64,000 nucleotides of DNA from Spongilla lacustris (GCA_949361645.1 OX442415.1:11385245-11449244), one strand, 5' to 3'. Shown: positions 47,640 through 59,853, counted from the stretch's first letter. Numbers and translations are program-made. Notes: generated by a model from the letters alone, not told the origin.

Positions 47640-50600
47640 CTGGTCACCCGTGCCGTCAGGGTGATAGACCTGATCACTAACCTGGACATGACGTCCTTCC
47701 ACAGCCTGGGCGGCTGGGACAAGATGGTGAGGAGGTTGGAGGTGGAGGTGGCCCGCTGCAGGGAGGAGGCTCCGGGGACCCTCTCTGAGGAGGTCAAGTC
47801 CGCCACTCCCAGGGTCCCCCAGCCGGGGGATGAGCCTGTTGTTGCCATGGAAATGGAGGAAGAGGTGGCGGTGGTGGGACCGATGGCGACGGAGTACGAC
47901 GAGTACAGTGGGGAGGAGGGTCAGTGCATGCCAGAGAGGGCTGCCCTCATCAAGTCTGTCCTCAACTTCCTCAAGAAGGCCATCCCGGACCCCGCCTTCG
48001 CTGAGAACATCAGATCATGTGAGCAAATGCAGGGTAGCTTGAGTGTGTGTGTCCATGTGTGTGTACACGAGTGTGTGTATACATGTGTGTGTATATACAT
48101 GTGTGTGTGTACATGTTTACATGCGTGTATACACGTGTGTACACGAGTGTGCACGTGTGTGTATGCATGTGTGTGTGTGTGTACATGTGTGTGTACAGGT
48201 ACACGAGTGTGTACATGTGTGTGTATACATGTACATGTGTGTATACTATATGTGTGTATACGTGTGTGCACATGCATAGATGACACGTGTATGTGTGTAT
48301 GTACATGTATATGTGTGTGTGTACATACTTTTATGTGTGGGTGGGCGTGTGCTTACATGTATTTAGTAGTTGTACATGTTTGTGGTGTGTATTGTTTCAC
48401 TTTGTTCATGTATGTCCTCTCATGCAGTTGTGGATTCCTCCCTTCCTCGCTCTCTGAAGCACGTCGTCAGCAATGCTGAGTACTATGGTCCTTCCATATA
48501 TCTGCCTGGTAAGGAGGCACCTGGTCCCCTGGGCCCACCTGTGTGCATGGTCCCCTGTGGCCCCCCTGTGTGCATGGTGCCCTGGGCCCCCTGGTGTGCA
48601 TGGTCCCCTGGGCCCCCTGGTGTGCATGGTCCCCTGTGACCTCCCGTGTGTATGGTCTCCTATGGCCCCCCTGTGTGCATGGTCCCCCTGTGTCCATGAG
48701 ATCACCTGAGCATGTGCAGTAGTTCTAGTCACCTGACCCCATCGTGGGCCTCAGTGTGGGAATGATGCTGGGGTGGGGTCCCCTCATACACACTGCAAGA
48801 TGTGCGTAAATAGTCATGTAAAGCATAGATGGGGTTGGGTGATTTGGGGGTGGGGGGGGGGGGGGTGGCTTTGTTTTATTTTAATAGCAAAGGCTATCAG
48901 ATGGTGGTTGTGATTTCACTGGTGAGGCCATTTTGGTTGAGAACCTACCTCTGCTGCAGCCATTATGTGTTGGGGCTACATGCGTGCACCATGTACCACC
49001 TAGTCGCAACTGGGCAGGGCTGTATGTGGTAGGATGTGTATGGCTACATGTGTACTTATCTGTGCACTCAGCACACCCCCTTCCCTCCCAACACAGCCAC
49101 TGAGGTGGTCACTGTTTTCATCTTCCACGAGCCTTCGCAGCTGTCCTCACTCCAGGACAATGGTCTACCAGCTGTCGTGCTTAACTCGCTTATCAACAAA
49201 CCAGTGAGTGGGTGGTCATGTGTTCCCCATAGAGGGGAGGTCATGTGTTCCCCATAGAGGGGAGGTCATGTGTTCCCCATAGAGGGGAGGTCATGTGTTC
49301 CCCATAGAGGGGAGGTCATGTGTTCCCCATAGAGGGGAGGTCATGTGTTCCCCATAGTGGGGGTCATGTGTTCCCCATAGTGGTGGTCCTGTGTTCCCTA
49401 AAGTGGTGGTCATGTGTTTCCCAAAGTGATGGTTGTGTGTTCCCCATAATAGTGGTGGTTGTGTGTTCCCTATCAAGTGGTATGCTTTTGCAGTAACACA
49501 TGTACCTGTGTGCCTGCTTATGCATGTCTGTTGTTGTACACATTGAGAGGAATTTATTGAACATTGGTGTGCTTATTTCAACCTGGTTGCCTTTCATTCG
49601 AAAGGCACACTGTTTGTTATTGCACACAAGCCTGTTTTTCTGTTGCCTAATTTCTGTTGCCTAATTTCTGTTGCCAAGAATTTCTATTGCCGAGATTTAA
49701 AATATACCCTCTCACCCTCTCACCCTCTTTCCCTTTCACCCTCTTTTCCCTCTTCCCCCACTTACTCCTTCTCCCCCTTCTTCCTCTCCTCCCCTCTCCC
49801 CCCTTCCCCTAGATTCCCGTTACTCGAGAGGTGCTGGCTTCCCTGCCCAACGTCCTGGGGGCCATGTGCCTCAACGCCAGAGGTCTGCAGATCTTCCTGG
49901 ACGCCAAGCCCTTCGACCACCTGTTCGGGGTGCTGATATCGCCTCAGTACCTCTCTGCCATGAGGCGGAAGAAGGGAGCAGACCAGATGGGTACAGGAGG
50001 GAGGGGAGGGGAGGGAGAAAGGGACGGGAGAGGGTAAAAAAGAAGGAGGGAAGGGAGAGGAAGGGAGAGAGTAAAAGGGAAGGAGGGAAGGTAGAAGGGA
50101 GGGAGATGGGATGGTGGGATGGTAGGGCATTGGCAGGCAGCCATACCCCCACCCTCACTCCTAAGTCCTTAACTAACTGTGCTTGTTTATACAGCAGCTG
50201 TGTCAATTGCCCTAAAAAAAGCTAAAAGATGTAAAAAAAGAAAAACTATGTGCCTGTCGTTTACATGTATTGTACTATAAGTGACGCTGATCCTGGCGAA
50301 TAAGTTATGTAGACAAGTTTATCAAGATAAGGGAATGGTAGAAAATGGAATACATGTATATTTGTTCAAATGGTCATTGTTGCTGCTGTGCTCACGTTAC
50401 ATGTACGTATGTTGCCCAGGTGATACTGCATCTAATCTGGGCGTTGCCATGGACGAGCTGATGAGGCACCAACCATCGCTACGCAACGTTGTGATATCTG
50501 CCCTTATAAGGGTGAGTTTGGCTGTCTACTGGAGCACCTTCCACAAAGGTCACAGCGCGGGGTACCCTATTTGTTGCCACGCTTAATGAAGTTGAGGGAG

Positions 50601-53600
50601 AAAGAGCTTTGTCACCCTTTAGGGATGAATGGGTGGAGAGGGGGGAGTGGTCACCCTTTAGGGATGAATGAAAAGAACATTGCTTGTGCTGTGTTGCCTC
50701 ATGTTAGGGGTGGAGAGGGGGGAGCGGTCACCCTTTAGGGATGAATGAAAAGAGCATTGCTCATGCTATGTTGCTGTGTTGCCTCACCTTAGGGGTGGAG
50801 GGGCTTAGTAGCTGTCAATATTTACCCTAATATTCTACATGTACATCCTAATGCATTAACCATAGCCATGAATATGTTTGTACTTGTACCTAAGCTGTGA
50901 TCTGCTTACTCTGTGTACTACATGTAGCTGTGCACCTTAACACCCTTGCTTCCTCCCCTCCCCCTCCCTTCCTCCCTCTCTTCCCCTCCCCTCCTCCTCC
51001 ACCCTCTCCTCCCCCTCCCCCTCCTCCTCCTCCCCTTCCTCCCTCCCCTCCTGCCTCCTCCCCTCCTCCCCCTCCTCACATGGTCTAGTTGTTAAAGAAG
51101 CTCTCGGAGATGGGGAGCTCGGTGCAGGAGGGGCAGGAGGCGGAGTTCAAGGCTACCAAGGTTAGGGCGGCCGCCACAGAGGAGGACTTCAACTCCGAGA
51201 GCGAGGCTGAGGAGGACGCCGAGGGGAGTCCCCTTGGGAAGGGGGAGGAGTCACAGTCTGTTGGACAGCGGTGAGTTTTTTTTTTGGAAGCACCCAGTTG
51301 TCTTGGACGTACATGTACATCGTTTTTACTTGTCCTCTCGTACAGGTCAGGTAAAACGGTCCAGCCCTTGTCGGAGTATATTTTGAATGTGGTAGGTCTG
51401 TGTTGGATACATTGTACGTGCACTGTTGGGTGAGGTTTTGTGGTGTGCATGTGTGACGAGATGTGCACGAGTGTTAGGCCCGAGTGCACCTGTATAATAT
51501 TATTACGCAATTATTATATTGTACTTCTCATCCCATCTCCCCCCCCCCCCCTCATCCCTTCTCCCTCTCATCCCTCCCCTCTATCTCCCCTCATCTCCCC
51601 TCATCCCTTCCTTTTCCTCTCATCCTTTCTCACTCTCATCCCTTCCCTCCACCCTCTCATCCCTTCCCCCTCTCCCCTCTCATCCCTTTTCCCTCTCATC
51701 CCTTTTCCCTCTCATCCCTCCCCTCTATCTCCCCTCATCCCTTCCTTTTCCTCTCATCCTTTCTCACTCTCATCCCTTCCCTCCACCTTCTCATCCCTTC
51801 CCCCTCTCCCCTCTCATCCCTTCCCCCTCTCCCCTCTCATCCCTTCCCCCTCTCCCCTCTCATCCCTTCCCCCTCTCCCCTCTCATCCCTTCCCCCTCTC
51901 CCCTCTCTTCCCCTCTCATCCCTTCCCCTCTCATCCCTTCCCCCTCTCTCCCCTCTCCTCCCCTCTCTTCCCCTCTCATCCCTTCCCCCTCTCTCCCCTC
52001 TCCTCCCCTCTCATCCCTTCCCCCTCTCTCCCCTCTCCTCCCCTCTCATCCCTTCCCTCTCTCTCTCCCTTGTCAGGTCCATTTCCTGGACGCCATTCTC
52101 AGCCACAACTCCACTGACGACCACATTAAGGAGTTCATCTCCCAGGGGGGACTGAAGCCGCTGTTGGATCTGCTGTCCCTCCCTTCTCTCCCCATTGACT
52201 TCTCCACCTCCTCTGCGTGTGGGGCCATCACAGGAGCCTGCCGGGCCATGCTGGTGAGCTGATCGATAGGCAAAGTCATGTGATTGTCATGTGATTAGTA
52301 GGCACCCCAATATGAAGTCATGTGATTAGTAGGCACCCCAATACAAAGTCATGGGATTAGTAGGCACCCCAATACAAAGTCTTGTGATTAGTAGGCACCC
52401 CAATACAAAGTCATGTGATTAGTAGGCACCCCAATACAAAGTCATGTGATTAGTAGGCACCCTGATACAAAGTCATGTGATTAGTACGCACACCCAATAC
52501 AAAGTCATGTGATTAGTAGGCACACCCAATACAAAGTCATGTGATTAGTAGGCACCCCAATACAAATTCACATGTGTTGGACACTGGTTAGCCATGTGAT
52601 ATTCTCACACCTGCCCAGAGTATTGGCCATCCTGTTGAACTGCTTGAAGAAGGTCTAACCCAGCTGGCCCGTTTCCTTGACGACCTCACCCCATTCCTGG
52701 AGTCCCCAGAGAAGGCCGCCACCTCTGTGCTGATGGAGGAGACAGAGCCACTGTCCACCTCATCAGTGACCTTGAAGTCCTTCAGGGCCACGCCCATCCT
52801 CCAGAGGCTGTCAGCTGTCAATGCTTTCATACAGCTGTTCATCAACCTGTGCAGGGCCAGCCAGGGAATCTATAACGTGAGTGTATAGTGTGTGGGGGTG
52901 TGCTATGTGTATGGTGTGTGCTATGTGGATGTGTACTGTGTGGGTGTGTAGTGTGATGGTGTGTACTGTGTGGGTGTGTAGTGTGATGGTGTGTACTGTG
53001 CTGGTGTGTACTGTGGGTGTGTAGTGTGCTGGTGTGTACTGTGGGTGTGTAGTGTGCTGGTGTGTACTGTGGGTGTGTTGTGTGCTGGTGTGTACTGTGG
53101 GTGTGTTGTGTGTACTGTGTATGTCAGCAAATGCTGGTGAGCAGTATATTAGTTCTGCATGTACACTGTAACTAAGCCATATGATTTGGCTGTGTTTGGT
53201 ACAAAATTAAATTGTTTGTACATCCTCCTCCCTCCTCTTCCCCCTCCCTCATCCCTCTCTTCCCCTCCTCCTCCCTCCCCCTCTTCCCCTCCCTCCCTCC
53301 CTCCCTCCCTCCCTCCCTCCCTCCCTCCCTCCCTCCCTCCCTCCCTCCCTCCCTCCCTCCCTCCCTCCCTCCCTCCCTCCCTCCCTCCCTCCCTCCCTCC
53401 CTCCCTCCCTCCCTCCCTCCCTCCCTCCCTCCCTCCCTCCCTCCCTCCCTCCCTCCCTCCCTCCCTCCCTCCCTCCCTCCCTCCCTCCCTCCCTCCCTCC
53501 CTCCCTCCCTCCCTCCCTCCCTCCCTCCCTCCCTCCCTCCCTCCCTCCCTCCCTCCCTCCCTCCCTCCCTCCCTCCCTCCCTCCCTCCCTCCCTCCCTCC

Positions 53601-56600
53601 CTCCCTCCCTCCCTCCCTCCCTCCCTCCCTCCCTCCCTCCCTCCCTCCCTCCCTCCCTCCCTCCCTCCCTCCCTCCCTCCCTCCCTCCCTCCCTCCCTCC
53701 CTCCCTCCCTCCCTCCCTCCCTCCCTCCCTCCCTCCCTCCCTCCCTCCCTCCCTCCCTCCCTCCCTCCCTCCCTCCCTCCCTCCCTCCCTCCCTCCCTCC
53801 CTCCCTCCCTCCCTCCCTCCCTCCCTCCCTCCCTCCCTCCCTCCCTCCCTCCCTCCCTCCCTCCCTCCCTCCCTCCCTCCCTCCCTCCCTCCCTCCCTCC
53901 CTCCCTCCCTCCCTCCCTCCCTCCCTCCCTCCCTCCCTCCCTCATAGGTTGACGCCAGAGTGATGTGTGTCAACCAGTGGGCCTCAGCCCGAGGACTGCC
54001 GGTGTTGAAGCAGCTGTCACGGCTGTACAGGGCCCTGGTCTGGGAAGGCTTCATCCTCCATGCTGCTGCCTCTGACGAGGGGGGCTGCATCACCAAGGGC
54101 GGTGCCATCGACCCCACCGCACCCGCCTACATCGAGGTGTCCGAAAACCAGGAATCGATGTCATCGTCGTCAAGGAGCCTGCTGGTAACCCTTGGCAACG
54201 TGGGGAGGGGCTTGCTCCCCACCTACCACGAACCGGCCGCGTCCAGCAGCGCCTCCTCAAAGCCTTCGGAGGCGGCCGTGGCCGGCCTGGTCACCTCCTC
54301 CACCCTGCGTCCCCTCCTCCTCTCCCTCACCTCCAGGGTGGGCCGCTCCCTGGCAGAGCTCATGAGCCTGCTGGTCAGGATGGGCACGGGGACCCTGCAC
54401 CGCCCCCAGCGGCGAGGGGTCGGGGCGAACGTTCCCCCCTACCACCCCCCTACCCCCGAGGCCATCGCCATATGCCAGGAGGCCACCGACCTCCTCGTGG
54501 AGAGCCTGAGGTGGAAGGTGCCCCTACCGCAGTCCATGAAGACCCCCGCGCTCTCCCCCGCCCGTCTGTGGCTGTTCACAGGGTAACCAGGGTAACATGT
54601 TCTTGGGGGCGTGGCATGTTGTCTGAGGGGGCTATTGTGACAAATCTTGGGGGGACTATTGTGACATTATTGGTGTTCTTGGGGTGTGACATTGTGAAAC
54701 AAATGTGCTTGGAGGGATATATTTCTTCTTGGGTGTGACTTGTGATCATTATGGTAATGTCCAGGTGTCACATTATGATGATGTCTAGGTGTCTGATATT
54801 TAAGGGGAGGAGGTAATCAAATGTTTTAGTTTTTCAATCACAATAAACTATTATTAACAATTATTAAGCACATGGTAACCGTTTAAATGTGCCTTCTTTT
54901 ATAAGTGCACCCTTCCCTCCTCCCCAGTATGACCTCCCTCCCCTCCTTCCCAGTATGACCTCCCCTCCTCCCCAATATGACCTCCCTCCCCCTCCTCCCC
55001 AGCATGACCTTCAGGATGTATGCCGTGGACTTCTGTGAGCTGCTGCTGTTTGACGAGCACAAGCAGGCCTACCACCTCGTCCACCACACCTTTGAGAGGA
55101 AGGGAGCTCTCGAGGTCTTCATCAAGTACGTATGTGTGCCGTCATGGTAACATGCATGCCACAAACACAGCTGTAAAATGCTCTTTGCAATCATCGAGCT
55201 GCATGGTTTTTTTTTTAGTGTGTGCTGTACGGTTTGACCTGCATGATGCCATCACATGATTTGATCACACTTGCATGTATTTTGAAGCCTTGGATATTGA
55301 ATAATATCCCCCCCCCCCCCCCCTCCTCCTTTTTGTAATTCTTATTAGTGGCATTGGGGAACATTAGAATTGCATCATGCTGGAAAAGGGGAGGTGTTCA
55401 TTATGGTTTACAAAAAGCATTATGTTATTTGAGAATGCTGCCTTGAATAAAACATTTTCAATTATAAATTTCTTTTTAAAAAATTACAATGTTGAAGTTA
55501 TGTCATTTTCCCCCTTTTATTTGTGTTACTAATTTTTTTTAACTACAAGCCTCTACATGTATGTGTACATGTTGAAGAGTGTTTGCACCCTATTTGGTGT
55601 GTCCAGGCTGCTCCTTGTACTGTGAGCTGACTGTACTAGGGATGGGTGCCATAGCAACACTGTTCTGATTGGCTCTCTGTTTGTGGTATAGGTGTTAATA
55701 CCGCCACAAGATTAGAGACCTGTCAATTCAGACATTTATTTTTTCTTTGTTTTGTAGATGAAATAAGTGTAAATTTGTAGTACGAAATACTTTTAAAAAA
55801 GGTCTGGGTATTACTCTGGTAACACTGTTGTGGTAACATTTCTGTCTACTTTGGTGCTGTGACTCTTGCCTTTTATCGTCCCTCCTTCCAGCACATTTCA
55901 TGAAGTCATGGCATTGATTTCCACCAGTGATGATTTAAGCCACATTTATGGTAAGTACTTGTGAGTGTTTTTTGGGGGGGAGGTGTGAGGCTGTGTGGAC
56001 ATAGCTAGGATATTCTTGGATATTCTTTGCAGGGAGCTGTGTGGAGTTCCTGGAGGTCTGGCTTAGCCTGGCGGAGAAGCTCGTGAACGCCTCGGCCATG
56101 TTGGAGTCCTCCCACTCGCTGCCCGTGCCGCCCCCGCTGCAGCCCGGGGGGAAGAAGCCGCTCTTCAACCCTCTGTTCAACCCCCTGGCCTTCGTGATCA
56201 AGTGCCAGAAGGTAAGGGGGAGGGAGAGGGTGTTGGTGTGTGCATGTGTTGGGGTTTGTACTTCAATGAAGATTCCTCTGTTCAACCTCTCTTGGCCTTT
56301 ATGTTTGTGTGCCAGAAGCTTCAAGTGGGGGGAGGGGAGAGAGAGGGGTGTGTGTGTGTTGGTGTGCATGTGTTGGGGTTTGTGCATGTATTTCAATAAA
56401 CGTTTGTGATTAAGGTAAAAAGGAGAGAAGGGGATGTATTACAGGTAAAGGGGAGAAAGGGGGGTGTGGGGGTACATACACATAGGTGGTGAACATGTTG
56501 TGTCTTTGTGTGTGATGTGGTCTGTGTACATGCACATACATATACTGTAGGTGCTGAGCATGTATATTGTGTCTTTGGTATTGTTTGTGCAGGGTCACAT

Positions 56601-56761
56601 GTGGTATTGTTTGTGCAGGGTCACATGCACATCTTCCTCCCGTGCAGGAGTTGCTGCCATGTCTGCAGGCGCTGTGGGACTCTGAAGAGCTGACCAGGCT
56701 GACCCCCAAGGTCGTGGAACTGTTGCTTTCCACCATTAGACATCTGTACAGCAGCGAAAAG
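42123..56761 (+). CDS. HUWE1: HUWE1 E3 ubiquitin ligase, N-terminal part (30 exons, 1297 codons)
   Basis: Exons: 42123-42167, 42312-42395, 42513-42638, 42730-42816, 42936-43009, 44214-44292, 44604-44666, 44993-45061, 45144-45203, 45382-45450, 45651-45750, 46312-46409, 46595-46656, 46713-46807, 47160-47243, 47390-47475, 47640-48018, 48428-48508, 49097-49203, 49813-49990, 50420-50511, 51089-51270, 51346-51391, 52077-52253, 52619-52876, 53948-54582, 55003-55125, 55892-55950, 56033-56211, 56648-56761. All have GT/AG ends and matching phases, total 3891 nt with no stop. Diagnostic blocks include [79 protein letters not shown]-like [19 protein letters not shown], and [14 protein letters not shown]. 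This is the DUF908/DUF913 armadillo-like region, which shapes substrate access in this giant HECT ligase (about 4370 aa in human). UBA, UIM, WWE and HECT parts are not found downstream. The last exon ends at a good donor. Confidence 0.88.
43049..43588. repeat. HUWE1 intron 5 minisatellite 1 (20-bp unit)
   Basis: About 27 units of CTGTGTGCCATACATCTGTG with periodic GAG variants every third unit, suggesting a 60-bp higher-order unit in its first part. Confidence 0.95.
43968..44193. repeat. HUWE1 intron 5 minisatellite 2 (18-bp unit)
   Basis: About 12 perfect units of GCTGTGTGCTGATAAATA, ending 20 bp before exon 6. Confidence 0.95.
44345..44560. repeat. HUWE1 intron 6 minisatellite
   Basis: Degenerate 14-15-bp units around CCCCACTACACACATC. 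Confidence 0.85.
44700..44985. repeat. HUWE1 intron 7 minisatellite
   Basis: Units of 18 bp, CATGACTACCTCATGTCTC and GGCTCT variants, filling most of the intron. Confidence 0.9.
45736..46150. repeat. HUWE1 intron 11 minisatellite copied from an exon-intron junction
   Basis: Ten units of about 35-50 bp follow exon 11, each repeating the exon end and donor: CCATCTCCATCCTAG joined to GTACAGTGGGGG. The first copy is the real junction (exon end 45750). Confidence 0.9.
47525..47638. repeat. (CATA)n(CA)n microsatellite abutting HUWE1 exon 17
   Basis: About 16 CATA units then about 26 CA units, ending CACAG, which is the acceptor of exon 17 (starts 47640). No pyrimidine tract separates the repeat from the acceptor. 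Confidence 0.95.
48523..48700. repeat. HUWE1 intron 18 minisatellite
   Basis: Units around GTGTGCATGGTCCCCTGGGCC, about 24-28 bp, seven copies. Confidence 0.85.
49210..49465. repeat. HUWE1 intron 19 minisatellite
   Basis: About nine units of 25 bp, GGTCATGTGTTCCCCATAG plus AGGGGA, degenerating to the right. Confidence 0.9.
51535..52074. repeat. HUWE1 intron 23 CT-rich minisatellite
   Basis: 540 bp of CTCTCATCCCTTCCCC units, ending at the acceptor of exon 24 (52077), so the array doubles as a very long pyrimidine tract. Confidence 0.92.
52268..52570. repeat. HUWE1 intron 24 minisatellite (31-bp unit)
   Basis: About ten units of AAAGTCATGTGATTAGTAGG followed by CACCCCAATAC. Confidence 0.93.
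52880..53118. repeat. HUWE1 intron 25 GT-rich minisatellite
   Basis: Units of about 26 bp, GTGTGTACTGTGGGTGTGTA and GTGTGCTG variants. Confidence 0.88.
53283..53943. repeat. (CTCC)n tetranucleotide array, 660 bp
   Basis: About 165 perfect CTCC units running up to CTCATAG, the acceptor of HUWE1 exon 26 (53948). The Pro-Ser-Leu-Pro and Gly-Arg-Glu-Gly frames are artefacts. Confidence 0.97.
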
Positions 56762-57660
56762 GTGAGCCCCTCCCCCCTGGTGTACACGAAAGTCATGCCC
56801 CCCCCCCCCCCCCCCCCCCCCCCTGGTTTTCATGATGCCTCCTGCTGTGTGCAATGTCTTCTGTATGAATAGTCTGTATGTCTCTGTTCAAGTACCAAAT
56901 ATATTTAGGCCCATAGTATAAGTCAAAAATAAATTAAATTTAGCTTTGGTATGATTGGCTGTAAATTTGGTCAACAGACCCCCCCCCCCCCGGTATCCCC
57001 CCCAATGATGTCTGATAAGTTCTGTAGGCAGGTAACGAGATCGGGGGTCACTTATCTTCGTACAGGCTCCAACTTTTACCCACTTCCTTAGGAGTCACCT
57101 GGCGTTGGGCGACTTACAGTACCTGTCAGAAAATAGTCTACCACCATAGAGTACTTTTTCTACGGTGATACACTAAGCACGTACAGTAGTTAGCGTACGA
57201 CATTATTACGCTACGTTAGAGGCACAGCGCAATACATGTACAGTGTACGTCTCAACGCTGCCTATGCGTATCAGTGTTTACCATGATTACATGTCGCGAA
57301 ATGTACGCCATTCTTTCAAAGCTGCTGGTACTTGTGTGTTTGTGCAACAAAGCGGCCAAATTCTACTACCCGAACTACGCGCTCAATGTTTACACGAACT
57401 TCGCTACTCTGTACCCGTAACTATGGTCTCACGCTACGATGCTTATTTATTACGCTGGAGTGTCGGAGAGAAATAAATATACCTGCTTCAGAGATAATTC
57501 TGTCACTCTTCTTGCCTTCACATGCACACCAATGATGCCTCGCAATATCGTAAACCCACCATTGGCGGTTTTCAGTACTCTTTTTATTGTTTCCGCATCC
57601 CTCTCCTCGTCTAAAACGAATATAAACACATGTATGCATTCTCAAATAAGAATGATGGGA
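56762..57660. other. DNA after the last visible HUWE1 exon
   Basis: Starts as intron (donor GTGAGC at 56762), contains C runs at 56798-56822 and 56980-56992, then non-repetitive DNA with no recognised exon. No UBA-type HUWE1 exon is visible. Confidence 0.4.
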
Positions 57661-57664
57661 ATAT

Positions 57665-57840
57665 TTACATTTGACGTGTATGACGAGGGCGCACTTTTTG
57701 CCACTGCGAAGCTTATGAGTGCGTATATGGCATCGGAGGCTATGCGACGGGACCTTGTTGAGGCATGGCAGAAGGCCAAGGAGAAGGAGGAGGATCCAGT
57801 TAAGAAGGCAAAGATCGACGAGGATGCCCCCGGTAATTAG
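57665..57840 (+). CDS. Possible C-terminal exon of an unrecognised gene
   Basis: A plus-strand frame ending in a hydrophilic, coding-looking segment: FDVYDEGALFATAKLMSAYM, then a charged stretch rich in Lys and Glu (KAKEKEEDPVKKAKIDEDA) and a stop at 57838-57840. Composition differs from the surrounding noncoding DNA. The upstream part of the same open frame (57439-57660) does not look coding, so if real this is a terminal exon whose partners lie elsewhere. I do not recognise the family. Confidence 0.35.
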
Positions 57841-57884
57841 CAATATTAAAAAAAAAAAGGCATGGAGTAGTATACAATACACAC

Positions 57885-58005
57885 CTTCAAGGCAATAATA
57901 TTGTGCTGAATTGTTCCGCTCTCCCAGTATTTTGTTGCACAGTATTGTCAAGAGTTCACGACTCAAGCCTCCACAATTGATGCCATTCTCGCCAACAAAC
58001 TGCAC
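57885..58005 (-). pseudogene. HECT-like exon, decayed copy
   Basis: Minus-strand exon copy with VQFVGENGINCGGLSRELL after an AATAG acceptor, ending at the same CTTGAAG/GTGTGT donor as its sister at 58819-58950. It is 11 nt shorter in the middle, which shifts the frame, so this copy is probably dead. Confidence 0.6.
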
Positions 58006-58818
58006 CTATTCTTTTATTACGTATGTGAACATTATGACATATTACACAAAAACATTCAACCACGTCACTATAGTTCCTGCTTTGTAACCACTTGCAAACG
58101 TTTTCGACACTCATTTCTTTCTTTGACACCTCAAATGAGCTTACATTTTAGAAAAGTGAGGCACGTATGCAACTCAAATAAGAATGATGAGAATATTTAC
58201 TCTGGAAACATTGAACCAAGTCTTTATAATCGCTCCGTTTCAACCACAAACTTCTTGGACACTCATTCTATCTTTGACACCTCAATGGTCTGCGGGCATG
58301 TTTATTTCTCATGGTCTTCATATTTACTTCCCTGTTGGACGCATATTGCACAGTGTGATATTAAGATTATGTATTCGGCCGTATATGATTGTAGGAATTA
58401 AGGAAAAGACTCTTTCAAAATCACTTACCTTCTCGAAATCGCTTTATGGTCATCAGAATGATTTCACAAAACTGTAAGGATGCAAGTACACTGGAGTGGC
58501 AGAGAGAAAATAAATATACCTGCTTCAGAGATGCCATTCACTTATTGTCGTTAAGCAGTCGTCACCTGTAGGGGAAGAGGCAAGTAAGGTTACTTCCAGC
58601 AATCCATTCACCAAAATCAGGGTTCAGACCCTAGGGTGATGGTGGTGTACTGAGGTTGACCACCTTGAAGATGAACTGTACAGTTCCGCAAGGTGGATTG
58701 TCGGAATCGCCCTGGTATAATGTGTTCCTATATTAAGTAACCTGTATAACAATGATACAGTGATCACTGCTGCTTGCATCTTACCCGCAAATGGCATGAA
58801 GTAGTATACAATACACAC

Positions 58819-58950
58819 CTTCAAGGCAATAACATTGTGCTGAATTGTTCTGCTCTCCCAGTAGGCATCCTTTATTTCATTGCACAGTATTGTCAAGAGT
58901 TCATGACTCAAGCCTCCACAATTGATGCCATTCTCACCAACAAACTGCAC
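58819..58950 (-). CDS. HECT-like domain exon (44 codons)
   Basis: Minus-strand exon bounded by a TTATAG acceptor and a GTGTGT donor, 132 nt in frame. The motif VQFVGENGINCGGLSHELL resembles the start of a HECT domain (F-GE-G-D-GGL-RE pattern), where the family usually has Asp and Arg-Glu; here the positions read Asn and His-Glu. HECT domains carry ubiquitin on a C-terminal Cys, not seen here. It is unlike the HECT domain of HUWE1 and on the opposite strand. Other exons of the gene were not identified. A tandem copy lies at 57885-58005. Confidence 0.5.
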
Positions 58951-59853
58951 CTATAAATGTAGGAGTTAAGGAAAAATCTTTTTGATCGAGGCAGGTTCAT
59001 AATTGATATACAGATTGCTCCAACACTTTGTGGTGTGTGCTTAAAGGGGCTGAACCAGTCAATAAGGCCAATGATGATGGTGAGCATATGTTTTCCATTA
59101 ATGCAGCTGTGATGGGAGGCATATTAAATGTAAGAAAACTTGCAGTTTGTCTGTCCTCCCCTCCTTCCTGACGTACAGGTATAAATTGCTTCATATCGCT
59201 CTTGTACGAGGCCCTCAGTTACTATTTGTACCACATACATTTTAGGCTCTCTTTGCAGAGATCGTCCTGCTCCTCTTGCTTATATGGTGTATCCATAAGT
59301 ACATGTAATTGGTCGTCCCTTTCTGCATCTACAAGGTACTTAATATTTTACTTTTGAGAAAAGTGGCAGTAAAAATATGAACCATTACAGAAATAGCTAT
59401 GTCATGGTTGTAGATGTCGTGGAGGAGGAGAGTGTCGTCTATACATGGAACATGGAGGTCGTGTTTTTGGGGAGTGCTGCTCGAACTTTTTTTTTTTTTG
59501 GTTATGTTGTTGCTGTTGCAATTGCAGGTTATGAGATGCTTTTGGTGTAGGATTTTGAGTTCTTGCTGGTTTGGTAGGTCCCATTGTTGTGTCAGGTGTT
59601 TTTTAGTGGGAGGGGGGTCTTCTTGTGTCGTAGAGTGTTTTGAAGAATACTCTATCTGGTTGACAGGTGTATGTGGGTAGATGTTTAGCTTATCTGTCCA
59701 TATCACATCGTGGAAGGTATCCTGCTGATCAAATCGTGATGAAGCCAACTTATGGTTAAGGTTACATGTAACTGTGCTCTTGTGTACAGCTAACATGTGT
59801 ACAGTACCTGATGTTGGTGATATTAGCTGCTGTTGGCCATGGCTCGGGAGATA

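Noticed and set aside
53149..54117. Pro-Ser-Leu-Pro and Gly-Arg-Glu-Gly proteins of 250-320 residues
   Set aside because: Translation of (CTCC)n inside a HUWE1 intron.
57421..58005. Single 194-residue minus-strand protein
   Set aside because: Only its first 40 residues resemble a HECT exon; the rest reads through a frame shift and intron DNA.
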